A DNA stretch of 7,548 nucleotides from JBOGJG01 sp050747825 (GTDB lineage: Bacteria > Acidobacteriota > UBA6911 > RPQK01 > JBOGJG01). The stretch lies in NCBI GenBank assembly GCA_050747825.1, contig JBOGJG010000447.1, forward strand, positions 1-7,548, read 5' to 3'. This document shows, in pieces, positions 1-6,674 of the stretch; within the stretch, counting starts at the first letter, position 1; the number at the start of each line of letters is the position of its first letter. The notes under the pieces were generated by a model. The model did no database searches and had not been told where the DNA came from. It worked only from the letters and a program-made list of their open reading frames with translations. The position numbers and the translations under genes are program-made.

Positions 1-346
1 AGCGCCAGGTCTGGGCAGCGGCCAGCAGCTTGAAGGCGTCAAATTCACGGTATGAAATCGTCGTTTGAAACTCCGTCCCGCCCGGGTTGGCCGCGCTTCC
101 TCCGTTGACCGTGATCGTCGCCGCCGAGGTCAGGTTGTGATTGATCAGGGCAACCAGGTCTATATTCTTTGCTGCACCCAGATCGATCTGTAGGTTTTCG
201 GACGTGTCTCCCGTGAACCGGAACGGCTTACTGATGGGCAGCGCTGTCAGGTTCACTTTCGGATAGCTCGCATCCTCGGAACTGGCCGTAATGGTCCCTG
301 CCGCCAGATCGTTGTCATTGTGAGTGAGGTAGGCAAAGAATCCCAT
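1..346 (-). CDS. Minor tail protein with discoidin-like N-terminus, 3' end outside the window
   Basis: The ATG at 346 follows the tape measure TAA with no gap, and the frame is open to the window edge, giving 115 residues. The sequence looks like a beta-sandwich of the discoidin or galactose-binding type seen in phage tail-tip proteins: ITASSEDASYPKVNLT (19-34), a short loop, then ENLQIDLGAAKNIDLVALIN (50-69), where the 'hydrophobic-D-L-G' strand followed by a strand of aliphatic residues is typical, and ATITVNGGS. Genes just after the tape measure in siphovirus-type modules usually encode distal tail or baseplate parts, sometimes binding host sugars. That role is inferred from position. A GGAGG-like sequence lies about 18 bases upstream, too far for a normal Shine-Dalgarno, so reinitiation after the tape measure stop is likely. 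Product identity is moderate; the coding call is strong. Confidence 0.7.
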   Translation of the reverse strand, partial: MGFFAYLTHNDNDLAAGTITASSEDASYPKVNLTALPISKPFRFTGDTSENLQIDLGAAKNIDLVALINHNLTSAATITVNGGSAANPGGTEFQTTISYREFDAFKLLAAAQTWR

Positions 347-3300
347 TTATGAAACCAGTCGAATCCTCCGGTTGATTTGCTCGGCGATCTTCTCGCCCAG
401 TCCGGCGACATTCACTTCCATGGCATCCAGCACTTGGCGGGCGATCTCTTCCCGGCCCCCGCTTCCGGAGACCGTGAAGCTGATGGCGCCACTTTCAACG
501 GTCACCTGGATCGGACGATCGCCGGCGCGGTTCTTCTCAGCCGGCACGATCCGCTCGCCCCGGTGAACGAGGGCCATACCCGTGCGTGGGACGGAATCGG
601 TCCCGCGCTCGAAGGAGCCCACAAAAGGCTGCACCAGGTTCAGCGCGTCGCTCAAGCTGGACCCGAACCCCTGCGAGAGAATAAAATTGGCCAGGGCGGT
701 CTGCTTGGCCCCGAAATCGGCCACCGACTGCCGGAGCAGGTCGTGGAACTGAATGCGCGTGATGCCCAGGCGCTCGGCCGTAGAAGAGAGTCCCCGCGGA
801 TTGGACCCGAACCCCTCGAAGTTGAAGCCTCGGTCAACACCAGCAAGAGCCCCCTGGATTGTCTTGGCCTGCTTGGCAGCCTGATTGCCGGCGGCTAAGG
901 CCCGCTCGGCGCCGGCCAGTTCAGCCACGGCATCCCTGGCCTGCTTTACGGCACCCGTTTGGGCCACAACCGCGCCAGTGGTGGAGTCAATCGAGAGCGT
1001 CAGCAAGCCTTGAGCTTGAGCCCAATCGACGATGAACTGCAAAAACGGCGGAATCTCAGCCCCGAACATCTGCAACTCGTTGAAGTTGGCAAGGATCTCG
1101 TTGCCCCACATCTGCCAGGCTCTTTGCTGGGCCTGGGCGGCCGGGATCCCCCGCTCCTGCATGATCTCCCAGAAGCCCATCAGCGTACCGGACAGGGTAG
1201 CGGTATCGGTTTGCAGGTTCCCTAAGGAAGCCGCCAGGCTCGTGAATCCCTGATTGAACGCATCCATGGCAGCATCTCCCGCAAAGCCCAGGCTTCTGGC
1301 TAAGGCATCCGTGGCTAAGGCCAGCCGACCCATAGGCGGAGCAATAGATTCGATCTCCTGGCGCAGCGGCCCGGCGGCCGCATTCAGGTCCTCCGTGTTG
1401 CCGGCAGTATCGGCCACCGACGTGCTTACCGCAGTAAACTTGTCGCTTAATCCGGGCAGCATGCGTCCGATGCGATCCGATTGTGCGGCCAGCTCGAGGA
1501 ACTGCTGGTTGAACTGTTCGAAATTGCCGGTCTCGATCGCCTCGCGTATCGCTTCGGTGAAATCAACAGCCGGCGCGAAGCCGGATTCGAATTGGGCGAA
1601 GCTGGCGAGCAGCTCCTCGCCCTTACCCTGCCGCATGGCGGCGGGCAGGAGGATGTCCTGAAAAGCCTTCGGGCTACCCAGGAACAGCTTTCGGGAACCC
1701 TCAAAGACATCCTCGTCTACGCCGAGGCCCTTAATGAACTGTTCAACCGAGTTGGTGCCGATCTGGATGCCGCCGAAGTCCCGGGAGATCTCGCCTGAGC
1801 CTTCCTGGAATGGGTTCGTGGTCAGCAACTTCGAGAGGGCAAATCCGCCGGCCAGAGCTGCGCCAATGCCCATGGTCCAAGGGTTAGTAAATAATCCCCC
1901 GAGACTGCCCAATAATCCGGCGCCCCCGGTGCCTGGAATCAATGGAAGCGCCGGGCTTCCCATCGCGGCCAATGTTCCGGCGGCTCCCGTTCCGGCAAGC
2001 GGGGCACCCATGGCTACACCGCCGAGGCCCAAAGCACCCGCGATGCCCGCTCCGCCCGCAAAGAGATTCTTGGCGCCCCCGAACATGCCGGCCAAATTGC
2101 CGAATCCCCCTGCTCCGGAAAAACCGGCTCCGAATCCCTTGCCGGAAAACAGGCCCATGATGCCACTCAGGACGGGCGCGAAGAGCTGTTCCATGAACAG
2201 GCGCAGGATAGCGGACAGAAATTGTTTGGCGGTCTCGATCAGCGCGCTTCCGAAGCCTTTCCAGGCCACGATGGCGTCGGCGATCCCACGAGAGAGATCG
2301 GTCACTACGGTGGAGACCTGGTTGCGCCAGACTGCGCCCCAATCCTTTCCCGCTTCCGCGTTGCGCTCAACCGCCTCTCTAAATCGTTCGAATTCCTCCC
2401 TCGCCAACTGCCCACCACTGGGGATCTTGGCCCACGCCGGGAGCCACTCATTGTTCGTGATGTCCACGTTTTTTCTGATCGCATCGTTATTGTCGCGGAC
2501 CGTCGCCAGAAACTCTTCTTCGACTTTCTTCAAATCGGGCAGATTGTCTATTTGAACCCTGCGCGTGATTAGGAGATCGTTGGTGGATCGGTTGAGATCG
2601 CTAGCGGCAATACCGGCCAGTTCCATGGCCAGCATTTCCGCATGTAGCTGTTCGATCACCGGATCGATGGCGGTCCCCAGTTCGCGATGCCTTTGTGCCG
2701 CATCACGGATTTCATCGGCCATCGCCTTGACGACAGTGTCCTTGTCAAACTCCGTCATGAGCGTTCGGACGTTGTCCGCCAGTTCCCTGGAGGGATTAAT
2801 GGAGGATCGAAACTTTTCAATGAGACCTTGCTGTTCTTCGCTCTGCCGGTTCGTGGCATCGGCGTCTTTTTGGCGCTCCTCGGCCAGGCGAGCCAACTCT
2901 TGTTGCGCACGCTGGTGAATCGGACTTAACGCAGACGAGATGTCGGCAAATTTCTCCATATCCCGATTAACGGCCTCAAGATCGGACGGCATCGGCTCCA
3001 GCCTTTCAAGCACGGCATCCAGTCCGCCCGTGGCCCAAGCATGCGAGAGTCTCGCAGCTAATACGAATTGCTCGCTTAATCGGATTAGTGCCCCGACAGG
3101 GCCCAGCAGTGCCGTAGCCAGGTTGCCGGATACGGATTCTGTGCGGTGGAAGGCGGCCGAGAGACCGTTGGCTTGCAGGCTGGTGTGGCCAAGATCGTTG
3201 ATCAGCCGATTGAGAGAAAAACCGATGGCGGCGCCCGACAACGCCGCAATCGTGCCGATCAGACCGGTCCTTCCAAGTGCTCGAATGACTGGGTTAGTGG

Positions 3301-4252
3301 ACTTCAGGAGCTTATCCATCCAGAGACCGAAAGTGCCGAGCGCCACTGCGCCGGGGCCCAGTGCCGCCGTTACCCCACCCGCCAGGATGGCCAGATCTTT
3401 AGTTCCATCATTCAGGTCCTCGATTTGGCGGAGGGTCTCCCTCGCTGTCCTGACCCACTCTTTCGCCTGGGGAATCAATCGGTCTCCAAAAGCCACGGCC
3501 ACGTCTTTAGTTGCCGCCCACAACCCCTTCATCTCATTGGCGAAGCTGCCCGCCGTTCTGGCGGCATCTCCCTGGGCGTCTGTGGTCGATCGCATGATGA
3601 TGTTCATGCGGGCGAGCACCTTCTCCTGCTCGGTGGCCTCCTTGATTCCGCCGGCGATCCCCATGTTGAAGAGCTCCTGCTTCAGAGTCCCTTCAGTTAT
3701 GACGATTCCGAATCGCCTCACCGCCTCGTGATTACCCACAATGGCGGAGGTCAGGGCATTGATCACCTCCGGCTCGGCCTCGTTGTTGAAGGAGGCCAAA
3801 TCCACTCCGAGCTGGGTCAGTGTCTTGGAGAGCTTGGCCGACTCCTCTCGGGCGAATCCCAGCGGCACGAATGTATCCTGTAGCCTGGCTAAATACTCTT
3901 GTAAGTCCAAGCTGGACCGGTTCCAGGCAACAGCCTGCGTAGCCGCCCACTGACGAACGTCGGTCGAGAGCCCTTTAAAGACGGCATCAAATTTCGAGCG
4001 CATCTCCTCGGCATCCGAGGCCGCCTTAATGGCACCCGCACCAGCAGCCAAGAGCGGAGCCGTGACAAAGAGGGTCATCCGCTGACCGACGCTTTGCAGA
4101 TGCTGGGCCGCGGCCTGAAACGAGGACTCGATCTTCTTGCCCGATTTTTGAGCGGTATCGCCCATCTCATCGAGTTTCCGCTCCAGGAGCGCCAGCCTCT
4201 GCTCTGCCTGGCCCAGATCGTTGAATTTAGTAACAACTTCTAAAGTCGGCAA
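347..4252 (-). CDS. Tail tape measure protein
   Basis: A 1301-residue tape measure protein that sets tail length by spanning the tube lumen during assembly, and probably enters the cell envelope at injection. Seen in order: an N-terminal coiled-coil-like stretch (residues 12-55), a hydrophobic Ala/Gly segment (MTLFVTAPLLAAGAGAI, 59-75), a conserved-looking block with ASFNNEAEPEVINALTSAIV (153-172) and EAVRRFGIVITEGTLKQELF (176-195), hydrophobic segments at about 286-345 and 373-400, a long charged coiled coil (420-640), then SRGIADAIVAWKGFGSAL (654-671), typical of lambda H-like proteins. A Gly/Ala-rich low-complexity stretch covers about 695-810. Near the end is the tape measure signature GTDSVPRTGMALVHRGER (1217-1234). 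No peptidase or lysozyme motif was seen. The start is TTG, two bases after the chaperone TAA, with GAGGA ten bases upstream. The next ATG would remove 29 residues of coiled coil. At roughly 1.5 angstrom per residue the tail would be near 195 nm. Confidence 0.95.
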   Translation of the reverse strand: MPTLEVVTKFNDLGQAEQRLALLERKLDEMGDTAQKSGKKIESSFQAAAQHLQSVGQRMTLFVTAPLLAAGAGAIKAASDAEEMRSKFDAVFKGLSTDVRQWAATQAVAWNRSSLDLQEYLARLQDTFVPLGFAREESAKLSKTLTQLGVDLASFNNEAEPEVINALTSAIVGNHEAVRRFGIVITEGTLKQELFNMGIAGGIKEATEQEKVLARMNIIMRSTTDAQGDAARTAGSFANEMKGLWAATKDVAVAFGDRLIPQAKEWVRTARETLRQIEDLNDGTKDLAILAGGVTAALGPGAVALGTFGLWMDKLLKSTNPVIRALGRTGLIGTIAALSGAAIGFSLNRLINDLGHTSLQANGLSAAFHRTESVSGNLATALLGPVGALIRLSEQFVLAARLSHAWATGGLDAVLERLEPMPSDLEAVNRDMEKFADISSALSPIHQRAQQELARLAEERQKDADATNRQSEEQQGLIEKFRSSINPSRELADNVRTLMTEFDKDTVVKAMADEIRDAAQRHRELGTAIDPVIEQLHAEMLAMELAGIAASDLNRSTNDLLITRRVQIDNLPDLKKVEEEFLATVRDNNDAIRKNVDITNNEWLPAWAKIPSGGQLAREEFERFREAVERNAEAGKDWGAVWRNQVSTVVTDLSRGIADAIVAWKGFGSALIETAKQFLSAILRLFMEQLFAPVLSGIMGLFSGKGFGAGFSGAGGFGNLAGMFGGAKNLFAGGAGIAGALGLGGVAMGAPLAGTGAAGTLAAMGSPALPLIPGTGGAGLLGSLGGLFTNPWTMGIGAALAGGFALSKLLTTNPFQEGSGEISRDFGGIQIGTNSVEQFIKGLGVDEDVFEGSRKLFLGSPKAFQDILLPAAMRQGKGEELLASFAQFESGFAPAVDFTEAIREAIETGNFEQFNQQFLELAAQSDRIGRMLPGLSDKFTAVSTSVADTAGNTEDLNAAAGPLRQEIESIAPPMGRLALATDALARSLGFAGDAAMDAFNQGFTSLAASLGNLQTDTATLSGTLMGFWEIMQERGIPAAQAQQRAWQMWGNEILANFNELQMFGAEIPPFLQFIVDWAQAQGLLTLSIDSTTGAVVAQTGAVKQARDAVAELAGAERALAAGNQAAKQAKTIQGALAGVDRGFNFEGFGSNPRGLSSTAERLGITRIQFHDLLRQSVADFGAKQTALANFILSQGFGSSLSDALNLVQPFVGSFERGTDSVPRTGMALVHRGERIVPAEKNRAGDRPIQVTVESGAISFTVSGSGGREEIARQVLDAMEVNVAGLGEKIAEQINRRIRLVS

Positions 4253-4254
4253 TT

Positions 4255-4683
4255 TTAGATCATCCTCGCCTTGGATTTCACCTTATCCAGTTCGCGCTTC
4301 CAGATTCGAAGCATTTCAAACTCTTCGGGCTCCAGATCGCGTAAATCCCGGATCAACCCCATTTCCACCGCATCATGGATTTTCTGGATCACGTAGATCT
4401 CTCGTTCGTAACGGCGCGTGACTTCCTGGTCGGTCTGCTGCTGCTTGTCCCCCATTGGGTTATCCGGGCAGCCGTAGCAGGCATCGGGCCGCATTCGTAA
4501 TTTCCCGCATTGGATCTCCCGGGAGGCTAAAAACTCCTGCGATTCTCTCTTCTTCTCCGGCGAGTCGCCCGGTTTGGCCACGTGCGGGTAAATTTCGGAC
4601 CACCCGGACTGGTGCGGACACTCGCCGGAATGGCCCTCGATTAGAGCCTGGACCGCTCGCTGGAAGCCGTCCAGGTCTAGGAG
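4255..4683 (-). CDS. Tail assembly chaperone -1 frame extension (lambda T-like part of GT)
   Basis: This frame encodes 142 residues that would be joined by -1 frameshifting to residue 268 of the zero-frame chaperone, giving a 410-residue fusion. In lambda the corresponding GT product is made in small amounts and its T domain contacts the tube protein while the G part binds the tape measure. Read conventionally the gene would start at the GTG at 4581 (108 residues). That start has no Shine-Dalgarno, and the frame is open without stops back to the slip site, giving protein-like sequence (LLDLDGFQRAVQALIEG), so I favour frameshift expression. Four cysteines, Cys22, Cys59, Cys69 and Cys72 of the extension (ECPH, QCGK, CYGC), could bind a metal. 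The C-terminal half is charged and helical (RRYEREIYVIQKIHDAVEMG, then LEPEEFEMLRIWKRE). The TAA stop lies two bases before the tape measure start. Confidence 0.8.
   Translation of the reverse strand, partial: LLDLDGFQRAVQALIEGHSGECPHQSGWSEIYPHVAKPGDSPEKKRESQEFLASREIQCGKLRMRPDACYGCPDNPMGDKQQQTDQEVTRRYEREIYVIQKIHDAVEMGLIRDLRDLEPEEFEMLRIWKRELDKVKSKARMI
4647..4675 (-). promoter_or_regulatory. Stimulatory stem-loop downstream of the slippery site
   Basis: The minus strand carries CCTGGAC (4675-4669) and its perfect inverse GTCCAGG (4653-4647) around a 15-base loop. The stem begins 7 bases after the heptamer, inside the 5-9 base spacing usual for -1 frameshift stimulators. A competing shorter stem (CTGGA with TCCAG in the loop) is possible. 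Whether a pseudoknot forms cannot be judged by eye. Confidence 0.65.
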
Positions 4684-5486
4684 TTTTTTCTCTGCACGTT
4701 TCTAAATCTCTGAATCAGCGCGTACTGCTTGAAAAAGTAAGGCACGCGCTGGGCCCATTTGTCCTTGTTGGGGGCCTCGCAGGGCTTCCCGTCGATGCTA
4801 AATCCGTCGTACGCCTGGATGTCCCGGTCAAAGAGGGCATCCACCCGCTCGTAAAGGTAGTTGACTTTCTGCGCCCCCTTGGCCAGATTGCGCACCTTGA
4901 GGCACCGCTCCCAATCCAAATTCGATTGGGCGTTGACCGGAGAAAAATGAGCGCCCATATCGATGCGGTGCTCTTGGCCCTGCTCGTCGGCCAGGTAGTG
5001 GTAGTGGGCTTCCGCCTCCGTACTCTCCAGAAGAGCCTCCAAATCGACGTCGCCGGCTTCCTCCTCAATCTCCGAGAAGATGGCGTTTAGCCCCTGGTTG
5101 ATGACGCCTGCTTTGTAACCGTACCGGAGATTCGCCTGCTCGAGGGCGGACTCGCTCAACTCTTTCCCGAGGTGCGTCACGGAGATCTTGTGCCGATCGA
5201 AAAACCGCTGCTCAATGGCAGTGGGGGGCCGCTTGAGATCAAAGGCGCCCAGTTCATCCTTGGCCGGCTCCATGTGGCCCTCACGCTCCTTAATCATGGC
5301 GATCAACTCCGGATTCCGGTAGGGCCGAAGGGTCGAGAGCAGGGGAATCTGCTTTCCCTTGACCGGGATGACCAGCAGGATGCGCAGTGTTTCAGCATTG
5401 AGCTCGTAGTGGGGCTTACCATCTACAAAAACGAGCGCGTCCTGGGTTTCCGTTTTGACTTCAGTGTTCTTTTGAGAGGCTGACAT
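4677..5486 (-). CDS. Tail assembly chaperone, zero-frame (lambda G-like) product
   Basis: A 269-residue, soluble, acidic protein with no signal peptide or membrane segment. I do not recognise its family from sequence. The role comes from context: it sits between the tail tube and the tape measure and ends two codons after a slippery heptamer into an open -1 frame, exactly as lambda gpG ends before gpGT. Such proteins bind the tape measure, keep it soluble and help recruit tube subunits; they are absent from the finished tail. Visible parts are a polar N-terminus, a central segment with an acidic stretch (EIEEEAGDVDLEALLEST, about residues 139-156), a His/Tyr cluster (HYHYLADEQ) and a basic, aromatic C-terminus ending RNVQRKNS. 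It is longer than lambda gpG (about 140 residues). The ATG at 5486 is supported by a strong AAAGGAG. The leader hairpins may regulate it. Confidence 0.7.
   Translation of the reverse strand: MSASQKNTEVKTETQDALVFVDGKPHYELNAETLRILLVIPVKGKQIPLLSTLRPYRNPELIAMIKEREGHMEPAKDELGAFDLKRPPTAIEQRFFDRHKISVTHLGKELSESALEQANLRYGYKAGVINQGLNAIFSEIEEEAGDVDLEALLESTEAEAHYHYLADEQGQEHRIDMGAHFSPVNAQSNLDWERCLKVRNLAKGAQKVNYLYERVDALFDRDIQAYDGFSIDGKPCEAPNKDKWAQRVPYFFKQYALIQRFRNVQRKNS
4683..4689 (-). other. Programmed -1 frameshift slippery heptamer A AAA AAC
   Basis: The minus strand reads AGA AAA AAC TCC TAG in the chaperone frame, so A AAA AAC falls in the exact X XXY YYZ phase required for tandem -1 slippage. After slippage the two tRNAs re-pair on AAA AAA and reading resumes at CTC CTA GAC. 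The zero-frame stop is only one codon beyond the heptamer. A 7-base spacer and a stem follow. The sequence is seen directly; this heptamer class is well established in tail chaperone genes and retroviruses. Confidence 0.88.
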
Positions 5487-5577
5487 TGTGATGTTCTCCT
5501 TTGCAATTTGAGAGGCTCCAGTTTCCCGGCGCGGTCTTCGCGTATCCATGGGTCAGCCTCTCAGGAAATCCACATGG
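5487..5577 (-). promoter_or_regulatory. 91-bp chaperone leader with alternative stem-loops
   Basis: This is the only substantial non-coding gap between genes in the window. On the minus strand the arm TGAGAGGCTGAC (5563-5552) is a perfect 12-base inverted match to GTCAGCCTCTCA (5484-5473), which starts at the G of the chaperone ATG and runs through codons 2-5. The same arm can instead pair over 9 bases with AGCCTCTCA (5517-5509), a second copy lying upstream of the ribosome binding site. The two pairings exclude each other. One would bury the start-codon edge, the other would leave the start free. A small CGCG-AAGAC-CGCG hairpin sits between the arms. The base matches are seen directly; a regulatory role is inference. 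I see no convincing -10/-35 promoter here. Confidence 0.45.
5496..5502 (-). promoter_or_regulatory. Strong ribosome binding site of the chaperone gene
   Basis: The minus strand reads AAAGGAG nine bases before the ATG at 5486. It is the best Shine-Dalgarno in the window and decides the start. An in-frame ATG at 5549 would add 21 Arg-rich residues and has only a weaker GAGAGG, which lies inside the stem arm of the leader. Confidence 0.8.
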
Positions 5578-6048
5578 TCATCGGCTCGCGCGCCGGGAAG
5601 ATTTGCAGGCGCACCCAAAGACGCCCATGTCTTTGGTATCTTCTACAACCCGGATTCTTTCCATGCCATGGAACAGAGCCACCAGGGCTTCCCGCGTGAA
5701 CCTCCAGTAGTCCGACGGGTACTCGTGCTTGGGGAATCCGATCCCCCGGGTGGTGATCACCAGCATGCCTCCGGGCCGGAGTACCCTTTTCATTTCCTCG
5801 AACGAAGACCAGAAGGCATCGTCGTGCTCGATCATCTCCAGCGAGAGCACGTGATCGAAATGCTCATCCGGAAAGGGTAGGTTGTGAGCGTTGGCCACCT
5901 GATCGACATTTCGCCCCGGCCGCATATCCACTCCGGTGTAGTCGGGAAACAGAGCCCGCACGCAGCCGTTAACGTTGAAGGACCCGACGTCCAGCACCTT
6001 ACCAGAGAGCTCGAGCGATTCCACGAATTGGTAGACCGCCGGCGTCAC
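5578..6048 (-). CDS. Class I SAM-dependent methyltransferase (Methyltransf_11-like)
   Basis: A 156-residue protein with a compact Rossmann-type methyltransferase core, transferring a methyl group from S-adenosylmethionine to an unknown acceptor. Motif I is KVLDVGSFNVNG (residues 17-28). The acidic residue that contacts the ribose is Asp41 in GVDMRPG. A motif II/III region reads NLPFPDEHFDHVLSLEMIEH (56-75), and the post-motif strand is RVLRPGGMLVITTRG (88-102). These are hallmark motifs of the Methyltransf_11 group, which acts on small molecules, sugars or lipids more often than on DNA. No DNA methyltransferase motif such as DPPY is present. The short length leaves little room for a target-recognition domain. 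The start is a GTG that overlaps the glycosyltransferase stop in the sequence GTGA. No clear Shine-Dalgarno precedes it, so translational coupling is likely. The pairing suggests methylation of the sugar added by its neighbour, or of an intermediate; that is inference. Confidence 0.85.
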   Translation of the reverse strand: MTPAVYQFVESLELSGKVLDVGSFNVNGCVRALFPDYTGVDMRPGRNVDQVANAHNLPFPDEHFDHVLSLEMIEHDDAFWSSFEEMKRVLRPGGMLVITTRGIGFPKHEYPSDYWRFTREALVALFHGMERIRVVEDTKDMGVFGCACKSSRRASR

Positions 6049-6674
6049 TGGGCCTGCCGGATGGCGTGGCAGCCCTGATTCGATTCAGGCTGCCCCAATT
6101 GGTCCAAAATCAGGTGTCGGCAGAACATATGGGGAACCACTCCGATGGAAAATCCGCGCTGGCGGGCCTGCCAGCAGAAGAAGGCATCCTGGCCACCGTA
6201 TTGTCCAGAGTTTCGATCTACCATCTCCAGAAACTTCTCCTGGCAGGAGCTGCCTGGATGCACGATGGCAATAGCGCAATCATTGCGAAACCAGGGCCTC
6301 GGGAGCGCTGTAAACACGCTGCGTCTCACCAGTGTGCATCCGAGGCCGACCCATTGAAGCTCCCCCCGGTATCGCCATTCCGATAAGCGGTTCAGGCCTT
6401 TCTTGAGCGGGTAGTTGATGGCCGCAATGTCGGCATCCAGATCCAACAGCGCTTGCAGCGCTCGCGGAGGAACCATGACGTCCTCCTCGAGAAACCAGGC
6501 GTAGTCTGCGTCCGTCCCCAAAAAGCGCTCCACCAGCACATTGAAGGCATCCGGGATCGGCTGGTTCCAAGTGGTGAAGCATAGGTGCTCGATCCCCGCC
6601 AGGGCCTCGCGCCAGGACTGCATGGCTTCGGCAAACACAAGGCCCCGGGAGGGATTTAAAACGGCGATTTTCAC
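6045..6674 (-). CDS. Small GT-A type glycosyltransferase (family 2-like)
   Basis: A 209-residue protein that looks like a minimal GT-A glycosyltransferase, transferring a sugar from a nucleotide sugar to an unknown acceptor. It opens directly on a first beta strand, KIAVLNPSRG (residues 2-11). An acidic DXD-like motif, FLEEDVMVPP, has Glu63-Glu64-Asp65 in the place that binds metal and nucleotide sugar. INYPLKKG follows at 86-93, then GLGCTLVRRSVF (110-121) and GGQDAFFCWQARQRGF (160-175), which resembles the G-E/Q-D motif before the C-terminal helix. His187 may be the terminal metal ligand. There is no signal peptide or membrane segment. I chose the GTG at 6674 because it abuts the tube stop (TAGTG) and starts at the fold boundary. 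An ATG at 6725 would add 17 charged residues inside the tube gene. The Shine-Dalgarno is weak, so coupling to the tube gene is likely. The substrate is unknown. It probably works with the adjacent methyltransferase. Confidence 0.72.
   Translation of the reverse strand: MKIAVLNPSRGLVFAEAMQSWREALAGIEHLCFTTWNQPIPDAFNVLVERFLGTDADYAWFLEEDVMVPPRALQALLDLDADIAAINYPLKKGLNRLSEWRYRGELQWVGLGCTLVRRSVFTALPRPWFRNDCAIAIVHPGSSCQEKFLEMVDRNSGQYGGQDAFFCWQARQRGFSIGVVPHMFCRHLILDQLGQPESNQGCHAIRQAQ

Noticed and set aside
1734..2555. Long plus-strand open frame rich in Pro and Ala, opposite the tape measure
   Set aside because: It is the complement of the Gly/Ala-rich tape measure region. It has no domain, no ribosome binding site and implausible composition.
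2940..3883. Two overlapping long plus-strand open frames
   Set aside because: GC-rich antisense shadows of the tape measure coding sequence; the sense protein has clear tape measure motifs.
4255..4581. Independent 108-residue gene starting at GTG 4581
   Set aside because: No ribosome binding site, and it would leave a 95-base gap although the same frame is open back to a canonical slippery site.
4455..5090. Plus-strand open frame of about 210 codons over the chaperone region
   Set aside because: It lies antisense to two frames supported by the frameshift signal and by the compact operon layout. No motif was recognised.
5487..5549. Alternative ATG at 5549 adding 21 residues to the chaperone
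   Set aside because: The added residues are Arg-rich and the nearby GAGAGG is weaker than the AAAGGAG in front of the ATG at 5486. Still possible as a minor start.
5578..6674. Glycosyltransferase plus methyltransferase as an anti-phage defence or DNA-modification system
   Set aside because: No nuclease, toxin, DNA-recognition domain or DNA methyltransferase catalytic motif is visible. An accessory glycan-modifying pair is simpler.
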